DNA of 22,612 nucleotides from an uncultured Saprospiraceae bacterium (GTDB lineage: Bacteria; Bacteroidota; Bacteroidia; Chitinophagales; Saprospiraceae): the NCBI GenBank assembly GCA_938039305.1, contig CALHUZ010000167.1:1-22612 (forward strand). The letters run 5' to 3'. The notes beneath the pieces are model-generated. The model searched no databases. It was not told the DNA's origin and saw nothing but the letters and a program-made list of their open reading frames with translations. Below, one piece after another: positions 1 to 8,204 of the stretch. Both the position numbers and the translations under genes were made by a program. The first letter of the stretch is position 1, and each line of letters starts with the position of its first letter.

Positions 1-341
1 TGAAGCATATTTCTACTAGCATTGAATCCCTTTTCTTCGGCAACGAGACCAGAAGCAATAGCTTCGTCCACAGACCCAACAATCAGTTTAGCACCTAACT
101 TATCAACGAGCTTATCTCTGTACTCTATTGTTTCTGGAAAATTGTGACCAGTATCAACATGAAGTAAAGGAAAAGGGATTTTTGCTGGATAGAATGCCTT
201 ATGGGCTAAGTGAACCATTAGAATGGAATCTTTTCCACCAGAAAACATAAGCACGGGCCTTTCGAACTGTGCAGCAACTTCTCTTAGGATGAATATTGAC
301 TCAGCTTCGAGTTCTTTTATATGACTTAGGTTATAATCCAT
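1..341 (-). CDS. cysD: Sulfate adenylyltransferase subunit 2 (CysD), partial
   Basis: This is the small catalytic subunit of ATP sulfurylase, which with the GTPase CysN makes adenosine 5'-phosphosulfate (APS) from ATP and sulfate in the cytoplasm. Only the first 113 codons are present, because the gene runs off the left edge. The translation begins MDYNLSHIKELEAESIFILR and carries the PP-loop motif SGGKDS at residues 34-39, inside VLMFSGGKDSILMVHLA, followed by LLHVDTGHNFPETIEYRD, all characteristic of CysD in the PAPS reductase/ATP sulfurylase fold. The ATG at 339-341 overlaps the TAA of the upstream cysC by one base (TAATG), so the two are very probably translationally coupled. cysN would be expected just beyond the left edge. 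Identity is secure; only the missing 3' part is unseen. Confidence 0.96.
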   Translation of the reverse strand, partial: MDYNLSHIKELEAESIFILREVAAQFERPVLMFSGGKDSILMVHLAHKAFYPAKIPFPLLHVDTGHNFPETIEYRDKLVDKLGAKLIVGSVDEAIASGLVAEEKGFNASRNML

Positions 342-940
342 TAATCGATCTTAGATTCTTGAATGATAAAATTATAAACTTCTTGAATGCTTTCTTCAAT
401 TGTTTGTTGTGCTGTTAATATCTCTATACTTGGTGATATTGGAGCTTCATAAGGACTATCTATACCGGTAAATCCTTTTATTTCACCTGCCCGAGCTTTT
501 TTATAGAGCCCTTTGACATCCCTACTTTCACAAACCTCAATAGGTGTGTTGATAAACACTTCATTAAAGCTTTTTGTACCGATTATGTTCTTCGCTCTTT
601 CTCTAATATCTATAGTTGGACTTATAAAAGAACACAAAGTAATTATACCTGACGAATTATAGAGTTTAGCGAGCTCAGCAACTCTCCTAATATTTTCAGC
701 TCGATCTTCCATTGTGAAAGAAAGATTATTGCAAAGCCCTGTTCGGAGATTATCTCCATCAATAACTTGAGCAAAAAAACCTTTTGTAAACAAAGCTCTT
801 TCTACACCTTTGGCTATAGTGCTTTTTCCTGAACCAGATAATCCGGTAAACCAAAACACATTGGCCTTTTGACCAAGAAAAAGCTCTCTTTCTTTCTTGG
901 TAACAAGTTGATCAAATATTGGATGGATATTTTCTGACAA
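341..940 (-). CDS. cysC: Adenylyl-sulfate kinase (APS kinase, CysC)
   Basis: It phosphorylates APS at the 3'-hydroxyl to give PAPS, the sulfate donor for sulfotransferases and for PAPS reduction. At 199 residues it is a stand-alone kinase of normal length. The P-loop GLSGSGKST lies at residues 33-41, DGDNLR at 61-66, FISPTIDIRERAK at 105-117 (the loop holding the serine of the family) and the substrate lid KARAGEIKGFTG at 148-159. The start is a TTG at 938-940: an in-frame stop lies just upstream and there is no in-frame ATG before the essential P-loop. The start sits two bases after the stop of the DUF2061 gene, and the stop overlaps the cysD start, so the three form one operon. Which pathway uses the PAPS cannot be read here, since neither a reductase nor a sulfotransferase lies in the window. 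Confidence 0.96.
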   Translation of the reverse strand: MSENIHPIFDQLVTKKERELFLGQKANVFWFTGLSGSGKSTIAKGVERALFTKGFFAQVIDGDNLRTGLCNNLSFTMEDRAENIRRVAELAKLYNSSGIITLCSFISPTIDIRERAKNIIGTKSFNEVFINTPIEVCESRDVKGLYKKARAGEIKGFTGIDSPYEAPISPSIEILTAQQTIEESIQEVYNFIIQESKID

Positions 941-942
941 AA

Positions 943-1182
943 CTATTTCTTTGACTTAAAAGCATTGCGAATAGATCCTCGAGGTATGGATTGCCAACCT
1001 CGCTCATGGAGATAGTATAAAATCAACTTCACTGGAAACTCAATAGAGGTTACAGTTACGGCAGTATGCATCTCCCCCGTAGTAAAATATGTTATTATAA
1101 AGATTGCCCCAGAAGCAATTACTCTCCAAGTGAGACCCTTTAGAATACTTCTTAAGTGCGACTCTTTGGTGATCTCTGTCAT
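943..1182 (-). CDS. DUF2061 small membrane protein in the sulfate-activation operon
   Basis: This is a 79-residue protein whose translation fits the DUF2061 family, a group of short membrane proteins without an established biochemical role. It reads as a charged N-terminus (ITKESHLRSILKGLTWRVIA), a hydrophobic segment at about residues 18-36 (TWRVIASGAIFIITYFTTG), a second weaker hydrophobic segment at about 41-58, then HERGWQSIPRG and a basic tail. The conserved-looking cores are the KxxTWRxxA stretch and the SxEFPxKxxLYYxHERxW stretch. It begins at an ATG at 1180-1182 and ends two bases before the TTG start of cysC, so it is co-transcribed with the APS-forming and PAPS-forming enzymes. Genes of this family sit next to cysC/cysD in other Bacteroidota, from memory, which suggests a linked role at the membrane. 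That role, for example transport or retention of the enzymes, is inference only. Confidence 0.85.
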   Translation of the reverse strand: MTEITKESHLRSILKGLTWRVIASGAIFIITYFTTGEMHTAVTVTSIEFPVKLILYYLHERGWQSIPRGSIRNAFKSKK

Positions 1183-1201
1183 AATCCATTTAATTGCACA
1201 G

Positions 1202-1209
1202 CAAACCTA
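1202..1209 (-). promoter_or_regulatory. Possible -7 element ahead of the DUF2061-cysC-cysD operon
   Basis: On the minus strand these bases read TAGGTTTG, matching the Bacteroidota -7 consensus TAnnTTTG. Transcription would begin roughly 13 bases before the DUF2061 ATG. The best upstream TTTG lies 28 bases away, too far for a typical -33 element (about 17-23), so the match is incomplete. It would let the sulfate genes be expressed separately from wzz, whose stop lies 54 bases upstream. Confidence 0.35.
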
Positions 1210-1236
1210 CATTTTTTAAATTATCTATTGAAGCGA

Positions 1237-2310
1237 TCAAAGTTTACGATAGACCAATGTCGCAAATAAGATGAATAAGTAGAAGATAAGACCTGATACA
1301 AAGCCAAGAACTCCATATTTAACATAAGATGAACCAGAAGAAGAAAGTGGGTGTGTTGGCTTGTCTAAGAGTTGCACTAAAGGTGTATTGGTTTTTAGTG
1401 CATATTTTGCTCTTCCTAGATTCTCTACAATAATTTGAAATGAAGCTTGGTATCCGATAAGTTTGTTCTTCAGAAGAGCCAATCTGACATTATTCGTATT
1501 TCTAAAAGAGCCTAAGCTTTTATCTTCTAATTCTGCAATAGCATGTGCTGTTTCGTTGATTTGTTTGGACAAAGAGTCCCTTTCTGCTATAATAAGATCA
1601 TACACCCTTTGACTTCCTTCTATAGTTTTATCAATAAAAAACTTTGAGACGTTTTCGTAAAGATGTTCTACGAAGGATATAGATAGACTGTCCGATAGTG
1701 TTTTCATATAAAAAGACATGATGTAGTCAGTATTTCCATAGTCTGAACTCAAAAGCGCTTTTTCTCGATTTTGCTTAGTACCTGAAATCATTTGTCTTAA
1801 AGATCTCATTGCATATAACGTCTGCTCATTTTGAAGATCCTCATTGTCTATTCTGAAATCACCCATATCATCCCTATGGTTCTTCCATTGTTCACCTAAA
1901 TCATAAGTTTCAATAAAATGATTGGCAAGTATTTGGCGACGACCGTTCACAAGGCTTTCTTGCAATAAGGTCGAATCAATAATTCTATCTGACTTCGCTA
2001 TCTCAAGCAGTTTATCTACATTATATTTTCCTCCAGATGAACCAATACCCAGTTGGCTTAGTACTCCACCTACACCTGAAATCGAAGGATTGTTGTCATC
2101 ATTGAGCATAAACGATAGCTCTGCAACATATTCTTCTGGTTGTTGAGCAACCCAAAACAAAGCAAAGCCACAGCCCAAACCGCAACATAGGATCAATCCT
2201 AAAGCATGATTACGGGCCCATTTTACAAGTTCTGCGACAGAGATGACAACTTCACTCAGAGTGATCTCATCTGCGTAACGCTTGTTTTTTTCCTCGGGCG
2301 AGGTGTTCAT
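1237..2310 (-). CDS. Wzz/GumC-type polysaccharide chain-length determinant protein
   Basis: This looks like a polysaccharide co-polymerase, an inner-membrane protein that sets the chain length of O-antigen or exopolysaccharide made by the Wzy pathway. The 357 residues show the diagnostic layout: a short cytoplasmic N-terminus with TLSEVV (residues 17-22), TM1 at about 36-56, a periplasmic stretch opening with EEYVAELSFML, a helical coiled-coil region at about 230-305, a proline-containing motif DKPTHPLSSS at 316-325, and TM2 at about 330-353 ending in YRKL. No Walker motifs follow TM2, so there is no fused tyrosine kinase as in Wzc. It lies 67 bases downstream of metH and 54 bases upstream of the DUF2061-cysC-cysD genes on the same strand. 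No glycosyltransferase or Wza-type export gene is visible. The family call is firm; the polymer it serves is unknown. Confidence 0.82.
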   Translation of the reverse strand: MNTSPEEKNKRYADEITLSEVVISVAELVKWARNHALGLILCCGLGCGFALFWVAQQPEEYVAELSFMLNDDNNPSISGVGGVLSQLGIGSSGGKYNVDKLLEIAKSDRIIDSTLLQESLVNGRRQILANHFIETYDLGEQWKNHRDDMGDFRIDNEDLQNEQTLYAMRSLRQMISGTKQNREKALLSSDYGNTDYIMSFYMKTLSDSLSISFVEHLYENVSKFFIDKTIEGSQRVYDLIIAERDSLSKQINETAHAIAELEDKSLGSFRNTNNVRLALLKNKLIGYQASFQIIVENLGRAKYALKTNTPLVQLLDKPTHPLSSSGSSYVKYGVLGFVSGLIFYLFILFATLVYRKL

Positions 2311-2338
2311 CTTTGTTTATTTGAAATAACAGATATTA

Positions 2339-2355
2339 CAAATCTATCAAAAGTA
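2339..2355 (-). promoter_or_regulatory. Two overlapping possible -7 elements ahead of the wzz-type gene
   Basis: On the minus strand this stretch holds TACTTTTG (2355 to 2348) and TAGATTTG (2346 to 2339), both fitting TAnnTTTG, between the metH stop and the wzz-type start. No TTTG or TTG is found at the usual distance upstream of either, and AT-rich DNA produces such boxes by chance, so this is only a candidate promoter. Confidence 0.3.
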
Positions 2356-2377
2356 ATATCGTCAGAGGATTGTCCTT

Positions 2378-5300
2378 CTAATCTTTGTAGTTAAGACTTG
2401 GAAAAAGGGCCTTTTCTGCTACTTCTTTTGATATACCTTTTCGACTAGCATAGTCAAGTACTTGGTCCTCTGCGATCTGTCCTAAACCAAAGTACTTACT
2501 TTCCGGATGGCTATAAAAGAACCCACTTACAGATGCGGCAGGGAACATAGCAAGGCTTTCTGTAAGAAAAATACTCGTATTTTTCTCTGCACTTAGCATC
2601 TCAAACAAAGGAGTTTTTAAAGAATGATCTGGACAAGCTGGATATCCCGGAGCAGGTCTGATTCCTTGATATTTTTCTTTTATAAGGTCGTCACTAGTAA
2701 GCCCATCATCAGTAGTATAATTCCAATATTTGGTTCTCACAAGGTGATGTAGCCTTTCGGCAAATGCTTCAGCAAGCCGATCTGCTAAAGACTTGAGAAG
2801 AATCGCATTATAGTCATCTCCAGCTGCTTCAAACTCTTTAACCTTAGTTTCTATGCCTATTCCTGTTGTTACTGCGAATCCTCCTAAATAGTCATTGGCT
2901 ACTCCAACAGGAGCGATAAAATCAGATAGACAGAAGTATGGAAGATTCTTTGCTTTTTGTCTTTGCTGTCTAAGGTTAGCGAATCTATGAGCTTCCTTTT
3001 TACGACTCTCGTCAGTATATACAATGACATCATCTCCATTCGAGTTAGCTGGGTATAACCCTACAACTCCACGAGCGGTTAACCACTTTTCACTTACAAT
3101 GAGCGCAAGCATTTCTTTAGCATCATTAAGTAGTTTGGTTGCCTCTTCACCAACAACACTATCTGTGAGTATCGCAGGGTATTTCCCCTTGAGTTGCCAA
3201 CTTGAAAAGAAAGGTGTCCAATCTATATAGTCTACGAGATCTCTTAAATCATATTGATCTAATGCTTCTGTACCTATCAAAACAGGAACAGGAGGAGTAT
3301 ATGAATTCCAATCAAGCTTAAGCTTTTGGCTTTGTGCTTCTTTTAAGGAGATATATTTTTTATCCCTAGTTGTGGATTTTCTTTGTGTTCTTATGCGATC
3401 ATAGTCTTTTCTTATATCCGCGATATAACCCTCCGTTACACCTTCGTGACCTGATAATAAGGAACTTGCTACCGCTACACTTTTAGACGCATCAAGAACG
3501 TGGATGACTGCTCCAGAATATTGTTCTTCAATTTTAACAGCGGTATGTGTTTTTGAAGTCGTAGCTCCGCCGATAAGCAAAGGAATTTTCATTCCTCTTT
3601 CTTCCATCATCGTTGCGACGGTCACCATTTCATCAAGAGAAGGAGTGATCAAACCACTTAGGCCGATGATATCCACATTTTGTTCTATAGCCGCGGCAAG
3701 GATTTTTGCAGGAGGAACCATAACCCCAAGGTCAATGATTTCATAATTGTTGCATGCTAAGACGACTCCGACTATATTCTTTCCGATGTCGTGGACATCC
3801 CCTTTTACGGTTGCCATAAGTATTTTTCCATTAGTCTGCACAACACCGTCTTTCTCTTCTTCGATAAAAGGTGTCAGATATCCCACGGCTTGCTTCATGA
3901 CTCTGGCGCTTTTCACCACTTGAGGTAAAAACATTTTTCCAGCCCCAAATAAATCCCCCACCACATTCATCCCGTCCATAAGTGGACCTTCGATAACAGA
4001 TAAAGGAGACTTTAACTCTACTCTGGCTTCTTCTGCATCTTCTATGATAAACTCCGTTATTCCTTTGACTAAGGCATGTTCGATTCTTTTTGTTACCGGA
4101 GTTTCTCTCCAGCTTAAATCGACAACTCTTTCTTTTCCTCCGCCCTTTACTTTATCAGCATAATCAATAAGGTCTTCAGTTGAAGTTTCTGTCCGATTGA
4201 ATATTGCATTTTCGAGAAGAACTACAAGGTCCTTTGGAATTTCATCGTAGATCTCCATCATTCCGGCGTTGACAATTCCCATATCCATCCCTTTTTTGAT
4301 GGCATGATATAAGAACACTGTATGCATGGCCTCTCGGACCATGTTGTTTCCACGAAATGAAAAAGAGACATTACTAACACCTCCGCTGATCTTGGCACCA
4401 GGACAGGCATCTTTTATCAAGGCTGTTGCTTCTATGAAGTTTCTTCCGTATTCTCTATGTTCATCAATACCTGTCGCTATGGCGAAGACATTTGGGTCGA
4501 AAATGATGTCCAATGGGTTAAAGCCGACCTCTTCAGTTAGAATCTTATATGCACGAATGCAAATCTCAACCTTTCTTTCAATAGTATCAGCTTGCCCTTC
4601 CTCGTCAAATGCCATAACAACTGCTGCTGCTCCAAACCTTTTAACAATTTGAGCCTGACGCCTAAATTCGTCTTCTCCTTCTTTCATGGAGATGGAGTTA
4701 ACGATACATTTTCCTTGTACACACTTAAGACCCTCTTCAATAACAGAAAACTTCGATGAATCAATCATGATCGGGAGCTTTGAAATATTTGGCTCGGCCA
4801 TAATTAAATTCAAGAATTTTTTCATGGCATACTGACTATCCAAAAGACCCTCGTCCATGTTAACATCGATAATCTGAGCGCCTCCTTCAACTTGATCAAC
4901 AGCGACAGTTAGTGCTTCCTCATATTTTTCTTCTTTAATTAATCTTGCAAACTTTCGAGACCCGGTTACATTGGTTCTTTCGCCTATGTTGATAAAATTT
5001 AAATCCTCACGCACTACTAAAGGCTCAAGACCTGAATATTGGCTGTATTGAGAGTTCACTTTATATGGGCGTGGTGTTGCTTTTTCAGCAGCCTCTGCCA
5101 TAATCTTGATATGCTCAGGAGTCGTACCACAACAACCTCCGATAATATTGACATAACCTGAGTTCAAGAACTCGGTCATTAGAACGCCCATTTCTGAACC
5201 TGTCTGATCGTATTCACCAAATTCGTTAGGAAGACCAGCATTTGGGTAAGCACTTACTGGGCAAGTTGCGACTTTAGCAAGGTCTCTCAAGTGAGGAGCA

Positions 5301-6055
5301 AGTTCCTTTGCGCCAAGAGCACAGTTAAGACCTACACTCATCAATTCCATATGAGAAATGGAAATCCAAAAAGCTTCAACTGTTTGTCCACTTAATGTTC
5401 GACCACTGGCATCTGTTATGGTACCAGAAATCATCAAAGGAAGCTTACGACCTATCTCTTCGAATAAGCAGTCTATGGCGAACATGGCAGCTTTACAGTT
5501 CAAAGTGTCGAATACTGTCTCAATCAAGAGAATATCGACACCTCCTTCCACCAAGCCTCTTCCTTGTTCGAGGTAAGCAGCAACAAGCTGATCAAAAGTT
5601 ACTGCTCTATAACCAGGGTCATTTACATCAGGAGATAGCGAAGCGGTTCTTGTTGTTGGGCCGAAGGCTCCAGCTACATATCTTGGCCTTTCTGGTGTTG
5701 AATATTCCTGCGCAGCGGCTACTGCTATTTTGGCAGAAGCGACATTTAGCTCATAGCATAAGTCTTCCATCTCATAATCTGCCTGCGAGATGGTGTTCGC
5801 ACTGAAAGTATTAGTCTCAATGATATCTGCTCCTACCTTTAGATATTCTTTATGGATATCTGATATGATTTTCGGCTGTGTGAGGGAAAGCAATTCATTA
5901 TTACCTTTTATATCCCTATGAAAGTCCTTAAACCTATCTCCTCTATAATCGGCTTCACTTAGCTTATATCTTTGGATCATCGTGCCCATAGCTCCATCCA
6001 TGACCAAGATGCGTTCTTTCAGAATATCAGTTACAAGAGGACGTGTATTATTCAT
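2378..6055 (-). CDS. metH: Cobalamin-dependent methionine synthase (MetH)
   Basis: It transfers the methyl group of 5-methyltetrahydrofolate to homocysteine by way of cobalamin, making methionine and regenerating tetrahydrofolate. At 1,225 residues it has every domain of the full-length enzyme. The homocysteine-binding barrel spans about 1-325, with zinc cysteines C245 (GLNCALG) and C308/C309 (GGCCGT). The pterin-binding barrel spans about 350-620 (NIGERTNVTGSRKF, then IDSSKF). The cobalamin module spans about 650-880, with the cobalt-ligand histidine H755 in DVHDIGKN, and SGLITPSLDEM. The C-terminal S-adenosylmethionine reactivation domain spans about 900-1,210 (RPAPGYPACPDH at 1133-1144). 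The ATG is at 6053-6055. The 111-base gap to divergent uvrB is too short for a standard cobalamin riboswitch, and none is recognisable. It is a complete, single-chain enzyme, with no sign of the split forms seen in some bacteria. Confidence 0.98.
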   Translation of the reverse strand: MNNTRPLVTDILKERILVMDGAMGTMIQRYKLSEADYRGDRFKDFHRDIKGNNELLSLTQPKIISDIHKEYLKVGADIIETNTFSANTISQADYEMEDLCYELNVASAKIAVAAAQEYSTPERPRYVAGAFGPTTRTASLSPDVNDPGYRAVTFDQLVAAYLEQGRGLVEGGVDILLIETVFDTLNCKAAMFAIDCLFEEIGRKLPLMISGTITDASGRTLSGQTVEAFWISISHMELMSVGLNCALGAKELAPHLRDLAKVATCPVSAYPNAGLPNEFGEYDQTGSEMGVLMTEFLNSGYVNIIGGCCGTTPEHIKIMAEAAEKATPRPYKVNSQYSQYSGLEPLVVREDLNFINIGERTNVTGSRKFARLIKEEKYEEALTVAVDQVEGGAQIIDVNMDEGLLDSQYAMKKFLNLIMAEPNISKLPIMIDSSKFSVIEEGLKCVQGKCIVNSISMKEGEDEFRRQAQIVKRFGAAAVVMAFDEEGQADTIERKVEICIRAYKILTEEVGFNPLDIIFDPNVFAIATGIDEHREYGRNFIEATALIKDACPGAKISGGVSNVSFSFRGNNMVREAMHTVFLYHAIKKGMDMGIVNAGMMEIYDEIPKDLVVLLENAIFNRTETSTEDLIDYADKVKGGGKERVVDLSWRETPVTKRIEHALVKGITEFIIEDAEEARVELKSPLSVIEGPLMDGMNVVGDLFGAGKMFLPQVVKSARVMKQAVGYLTPFIEEEKDGVVQTNGKILMATVKGDVHDIGKNIVGVVLACNNYEIIDLGVMVPPAKILAAAIEQNVDIIGLSGLITPSLDEMVTVATMMEERGMKIPLLIGGATTSKTHTAVKIEEQYSGAVIHVLDASKSVAVASSLLSGHEGVTEGYIADIRKDYDRIRTQRKSTTRDKKYISLKEAQSQKLKLDWNSYTPPVPVLIGTEALDQYDLRDLVDYIDWTPFFSSWQLKGKYPAILTDSVVGEEATKLLNDAKEMLALIVSEKWLTARGVVGLYPANSNGDDVIVYTDESRKKEAHRFANLRQQRQKAKNLPYFCLSDFIAPVGVANDYLGGFAVTTGIGIETKVKEFEAAGDDYNAILLKSLADRLAEAFAERLHHLVRTKYWNYTTDDGLTSDDLIKEKYQGIRPAPGYPACPDHSLKTPLFEMLSAEKNTSIFLTESLAMFPAASVSGFFYSHPESKYFGLGQIAEDQVLDYASRKGISKEVAEKALFPSLNYKD

Positions 6056-6126
6056 AGCGCAAAAGTAGAATTATTGAACTTTATATCTACTAAGAAGTTC
6101 ATACCGCTTTGGGATTCTTTTTAAGA

Positions 6127-6134
6127 TATATTTG
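6127..6134 (+). promoter_or_regulatory. Possible -7 element of uvrB
   Basis: TATATTTG matches TAnnTTTG and lies about 30 bases upstream of the uvrB ATG. A TTTG at 6108-6111 could be the -33 element, but only 15 bases separate the two, shorter than the usual spacing. No LexA-type palindrome was recognised in the 111-base metH-uvrB gap, so damage induction cannot be claimed. Confidence 0.35.
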
Positions 6135-6166
6135 AAGGTTCAAAAGCAGGCAGAAAATAGAAGAGG

Positions 6167-8191
6167 ATGAATTTTAAGTTAACGTCTAATTATGTTCCTA
6201 CTGGAGATCAGCCACAAGCTATCGAACAATTGGTTCAAGGGCTTAAAGATGGGGAATCCGCACAGGTTCTTTTAGGAGTAACGGGCTCTGGAAAGACCTT
6301 TACAATGGCTAACGTTATTGCACAAGTCAATCGCCCCGTACTAGTGCTTACTCATAATAAGACATTGACCGCTCAGCTATATGCAGAGCTCACAGAGTTT
6401 TTTCCAGACAATGCCGTGGAATACTTTGTCAGTTATTACGATTATTATCAACCAGAAGCCTATATCACTTCTAGTGATACTTATATAGAGAAAGACCTTT
6501 CAATAAACGAAGAGATAGATAAACTAAGACTGCGTGCGAGTTCTAATTTGCTTTCTGGAAGAAGAGATATAATAATCGTCGCATCAGTCTCTTGTATCTA
6601 TGGTATGGGAAATCCCGATGATTATAAAGGGGCCATTATTAGAATTGAAAAAGGACAAACGATTTCTCGAAATAGGCTTTTGTATCAACTTGTTGAGAGC
6701 TTATATTCTAGATCTGAAAAAGATTTTAGCCGAGGAACATTTAGGGTTAAAGGAGATACTATCGATATACATTTGCCATATGTTGACTTTGGGTTTCGAG
6801 TCGTCTTTTTTGGAGACGAAATTGAGAGCATAGAAAAAATAGAACTCACTTCAGGAAAGAAAATTATAAGTCTCGATGAGGCAGCTATTTTTCCTGCGAA
6901 CCTCTACGTCGCACCTAAGGATAAATTGAATCAGATCCTCAGACAGATAGAAGGTGAGCTTGATGATCATGAAAAGTTTTTCGAGCAAGAAGGAAGGTTT
7001 ATAGAGGCAAAGCGTATTAAAGAGCGTGTCACTTTTGATGTCGAGATGATGCGAGAGTTGGGCTACTGCAATGGTGTAGAGAATTATTCTAGATTTTTTG
7101 ATGGACGGAAACCAGGAACACGACCTTTTTGTCTTTTAGATTATTTTCCTGATGATTATCTCATGGTTGTAGATGAGAGTCATGTGACACTACCCCAGGT
7201 AAGAGGAATGTGGGGAGGTGATAGAGCAAGAAAAATAAGTCTTGTAAACTTCGGGTTTAGGCTGCCTTCAGCATTGGATAATAGGCCTTTGAATTTTGAA
7301 GAATTTGAGAGTATGGTGCCTCAAATAGTTTATGTAAGTGCAACACCTGGAGATTATGAATTAGAAAAAACTGAAGGCCTTGTCGTTGAGCAAATAGTAA
7401 GACCAACGGGCCTTCTTGATCCTCCAATTGAAGTTCGGACAAGCATTAATCAAATTGACAATCTTCTTGAAGAGATTCATTTAAGAATTGAGGCTGACGA
7501 AAGAGTACTGGTCACTACTTTGACAAAACGAATGGCTGAGGAGCTAACTAAGTACTTAACTAAACTTGGAATCAAGGTAAGATACATTCACTCAGAGGTA
7601 GATACAATGGATAGGGTAGAGATCATCCGAGATTTAAGACTTGGAGGTTTTGATGTACTTGTTGGAGTGAACCTTTTAAGAGAAGGTCTTGATATGCCTG
7701 AAGTTTCTCTTGTTGCTATCCTTGATGCAGATAAAGAAGGATTCTTGCGTAATGCTCGATCTCTAACGCAAACTGCAGGTAGAGCAGCACGGAACTCAAA
7801 TGGCCTTGTCATCTTTTATGCAGATAAGGTGACAGGAAGTATGCAGAACACTATAGATGAAACGAATAGAAGAAGGGCAGTCCAAAAAGCATATAATGCT
7901 AAACACAACATAACTCCAACGACGATTAAAAAGTCAAAGGAAGATATCATGAATCAAAAATCTATCCTTGATATCAGAGGGAAAAAGTCTAAAGCATATA
8001 TAGAACCAATGGAGCCTAGTTTAGCTGCAGATCCAATCGTCAGTTATATGTCAAAAGATCAACTCGATCGGCTTATTAAAGAAACAGAATATAAGATGAA
8101 GAAGTCTGCAAAGGACCTTGATTTTATAACTGCAGCACAGTATCGTGATGAGTTATTTGCACTTAAGAAAAAACTAAAGGCTGCTGTCTAA
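6167..8191 (+). CDS. uvrB: Excinuclease ABC subunit B (UvrB)
   Basis: UvrB is the damage-verifying helicase-like subunit of nucleotide excision repair; it receives DNA from UvrA and recruits the nuclease UvrC. The 674-residue protein is full length. Visible in order are Walker A GVTGSGKT (37-44), HNKTLTAQLYAE (63-74), the damage-probing beta-hairpin region with YYDYYQPEAYI (90-100) and YIEKD (106-110), Walker B DESH (336-339), SATPGDYE (391-398), TLTKRMAEEL (451-460), the motif VI arginines in QTAGRAARN (535-543), and the C-terminal UVR domain that contacts UvrC (about 631-668, including AAQYRDEL). The ATG at 6167 gives the classic NYxPTGDQPxAI beginning. It is divergent from metH and converges on the kinase-like gene, whose stop lies only 13 bases beyond its own. 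Nothing is missing or unusual. Confidence 0.98.
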   Translation: MNFKLTSNYVPTGDQPQAIEQLVQGLKDGESAQVLLGVTGSGKTFTMANVIAQVNRPVLVLTHNKTLTAQLYAELTEFFPDNAVEYFVSYYDYYQPEAYITSSDTYIEKDLSINEEIDKLRLRASSNLLSGRRDIIIVASVSCIYGMGNPDDYKGAIIRIEKGQTISRNRLLYQLVESLYSRSEKDFSRGTFRVKGDTIDIHLPYVDFGFRVVFFGDEIESIEKIELTSGKKIISLDEAAIFPANLYVAPKDKLNQILRQIEGELDDHEKFFEQEGRFIEAKRIKERVTFDVEMMRELGYCNGVENYSRFFDGRKPGTRPFCLLDYFPDDYLMVVDESHVTLPQVRGMWGGDRARKISLVNFGFRLPSALDNRPLNFEEFESMVPQIVYVSATPGDYELEKTEGLVVEQIVRPTGLLDPPIEVRTSINQIDNLLEEIHLRIEADERVLVTTLTKRMAEELTKYLTKLGIKVRYIHSEVDTMDRVEIIRDLRLGGFDVLVGVNLLREGLDMPEVSLVAILDADKEGFLRNARSLTQTAGRAARNSNGLVIFYADKVTGSMQNTIDETNRRRAVQKAYNAKHNITPTTIKKSKEDIMNQKSILDIRGKKSKAYIEPMEPSLAADPIVSYMSKDQLDRLIKETEYKMKKSAKDLDFITAAQYRDELFALKKKLKAAV

Positions 8192-8204
8192 AAAATATTT
8201 GCCG

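Noticed and set aside
2356..2400. Hairpin after metH as a terminator
   Set aside because: The AGAAGGA and TCCTCT arms need a bulge and are not followed by a T-run on the minus strand.
5395..5805. 136-residue open frame on the plus strand inside metH
   Set aside because: It lies opposite a highly conserved part of MetH, has no recognisable domain and looks like an antisense shadow.
6060..6067. TACTTTTG on the minus strand just before the metH ATG as its -7 box
   Set aside because: It would put the transcription start on the ATG itself, and no -33 element is found; likely a chance match, though a leaderless mRNA is not excluded.
6056..6166. Possible cobalamin or SAM riboswitch ahead of metH
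   Set aside because: The gap is 111 bases and shared with the uvrB promoter, too short for a full cobalamin riboswitch, and no SAM-I core was seen.
8192..8204. Bidirectional terminator between uvrB and the kinase-like gene
   Set aside because: Only 13 bases separate the stops, and no inverted repeat with T-run is present in or beside the gap.
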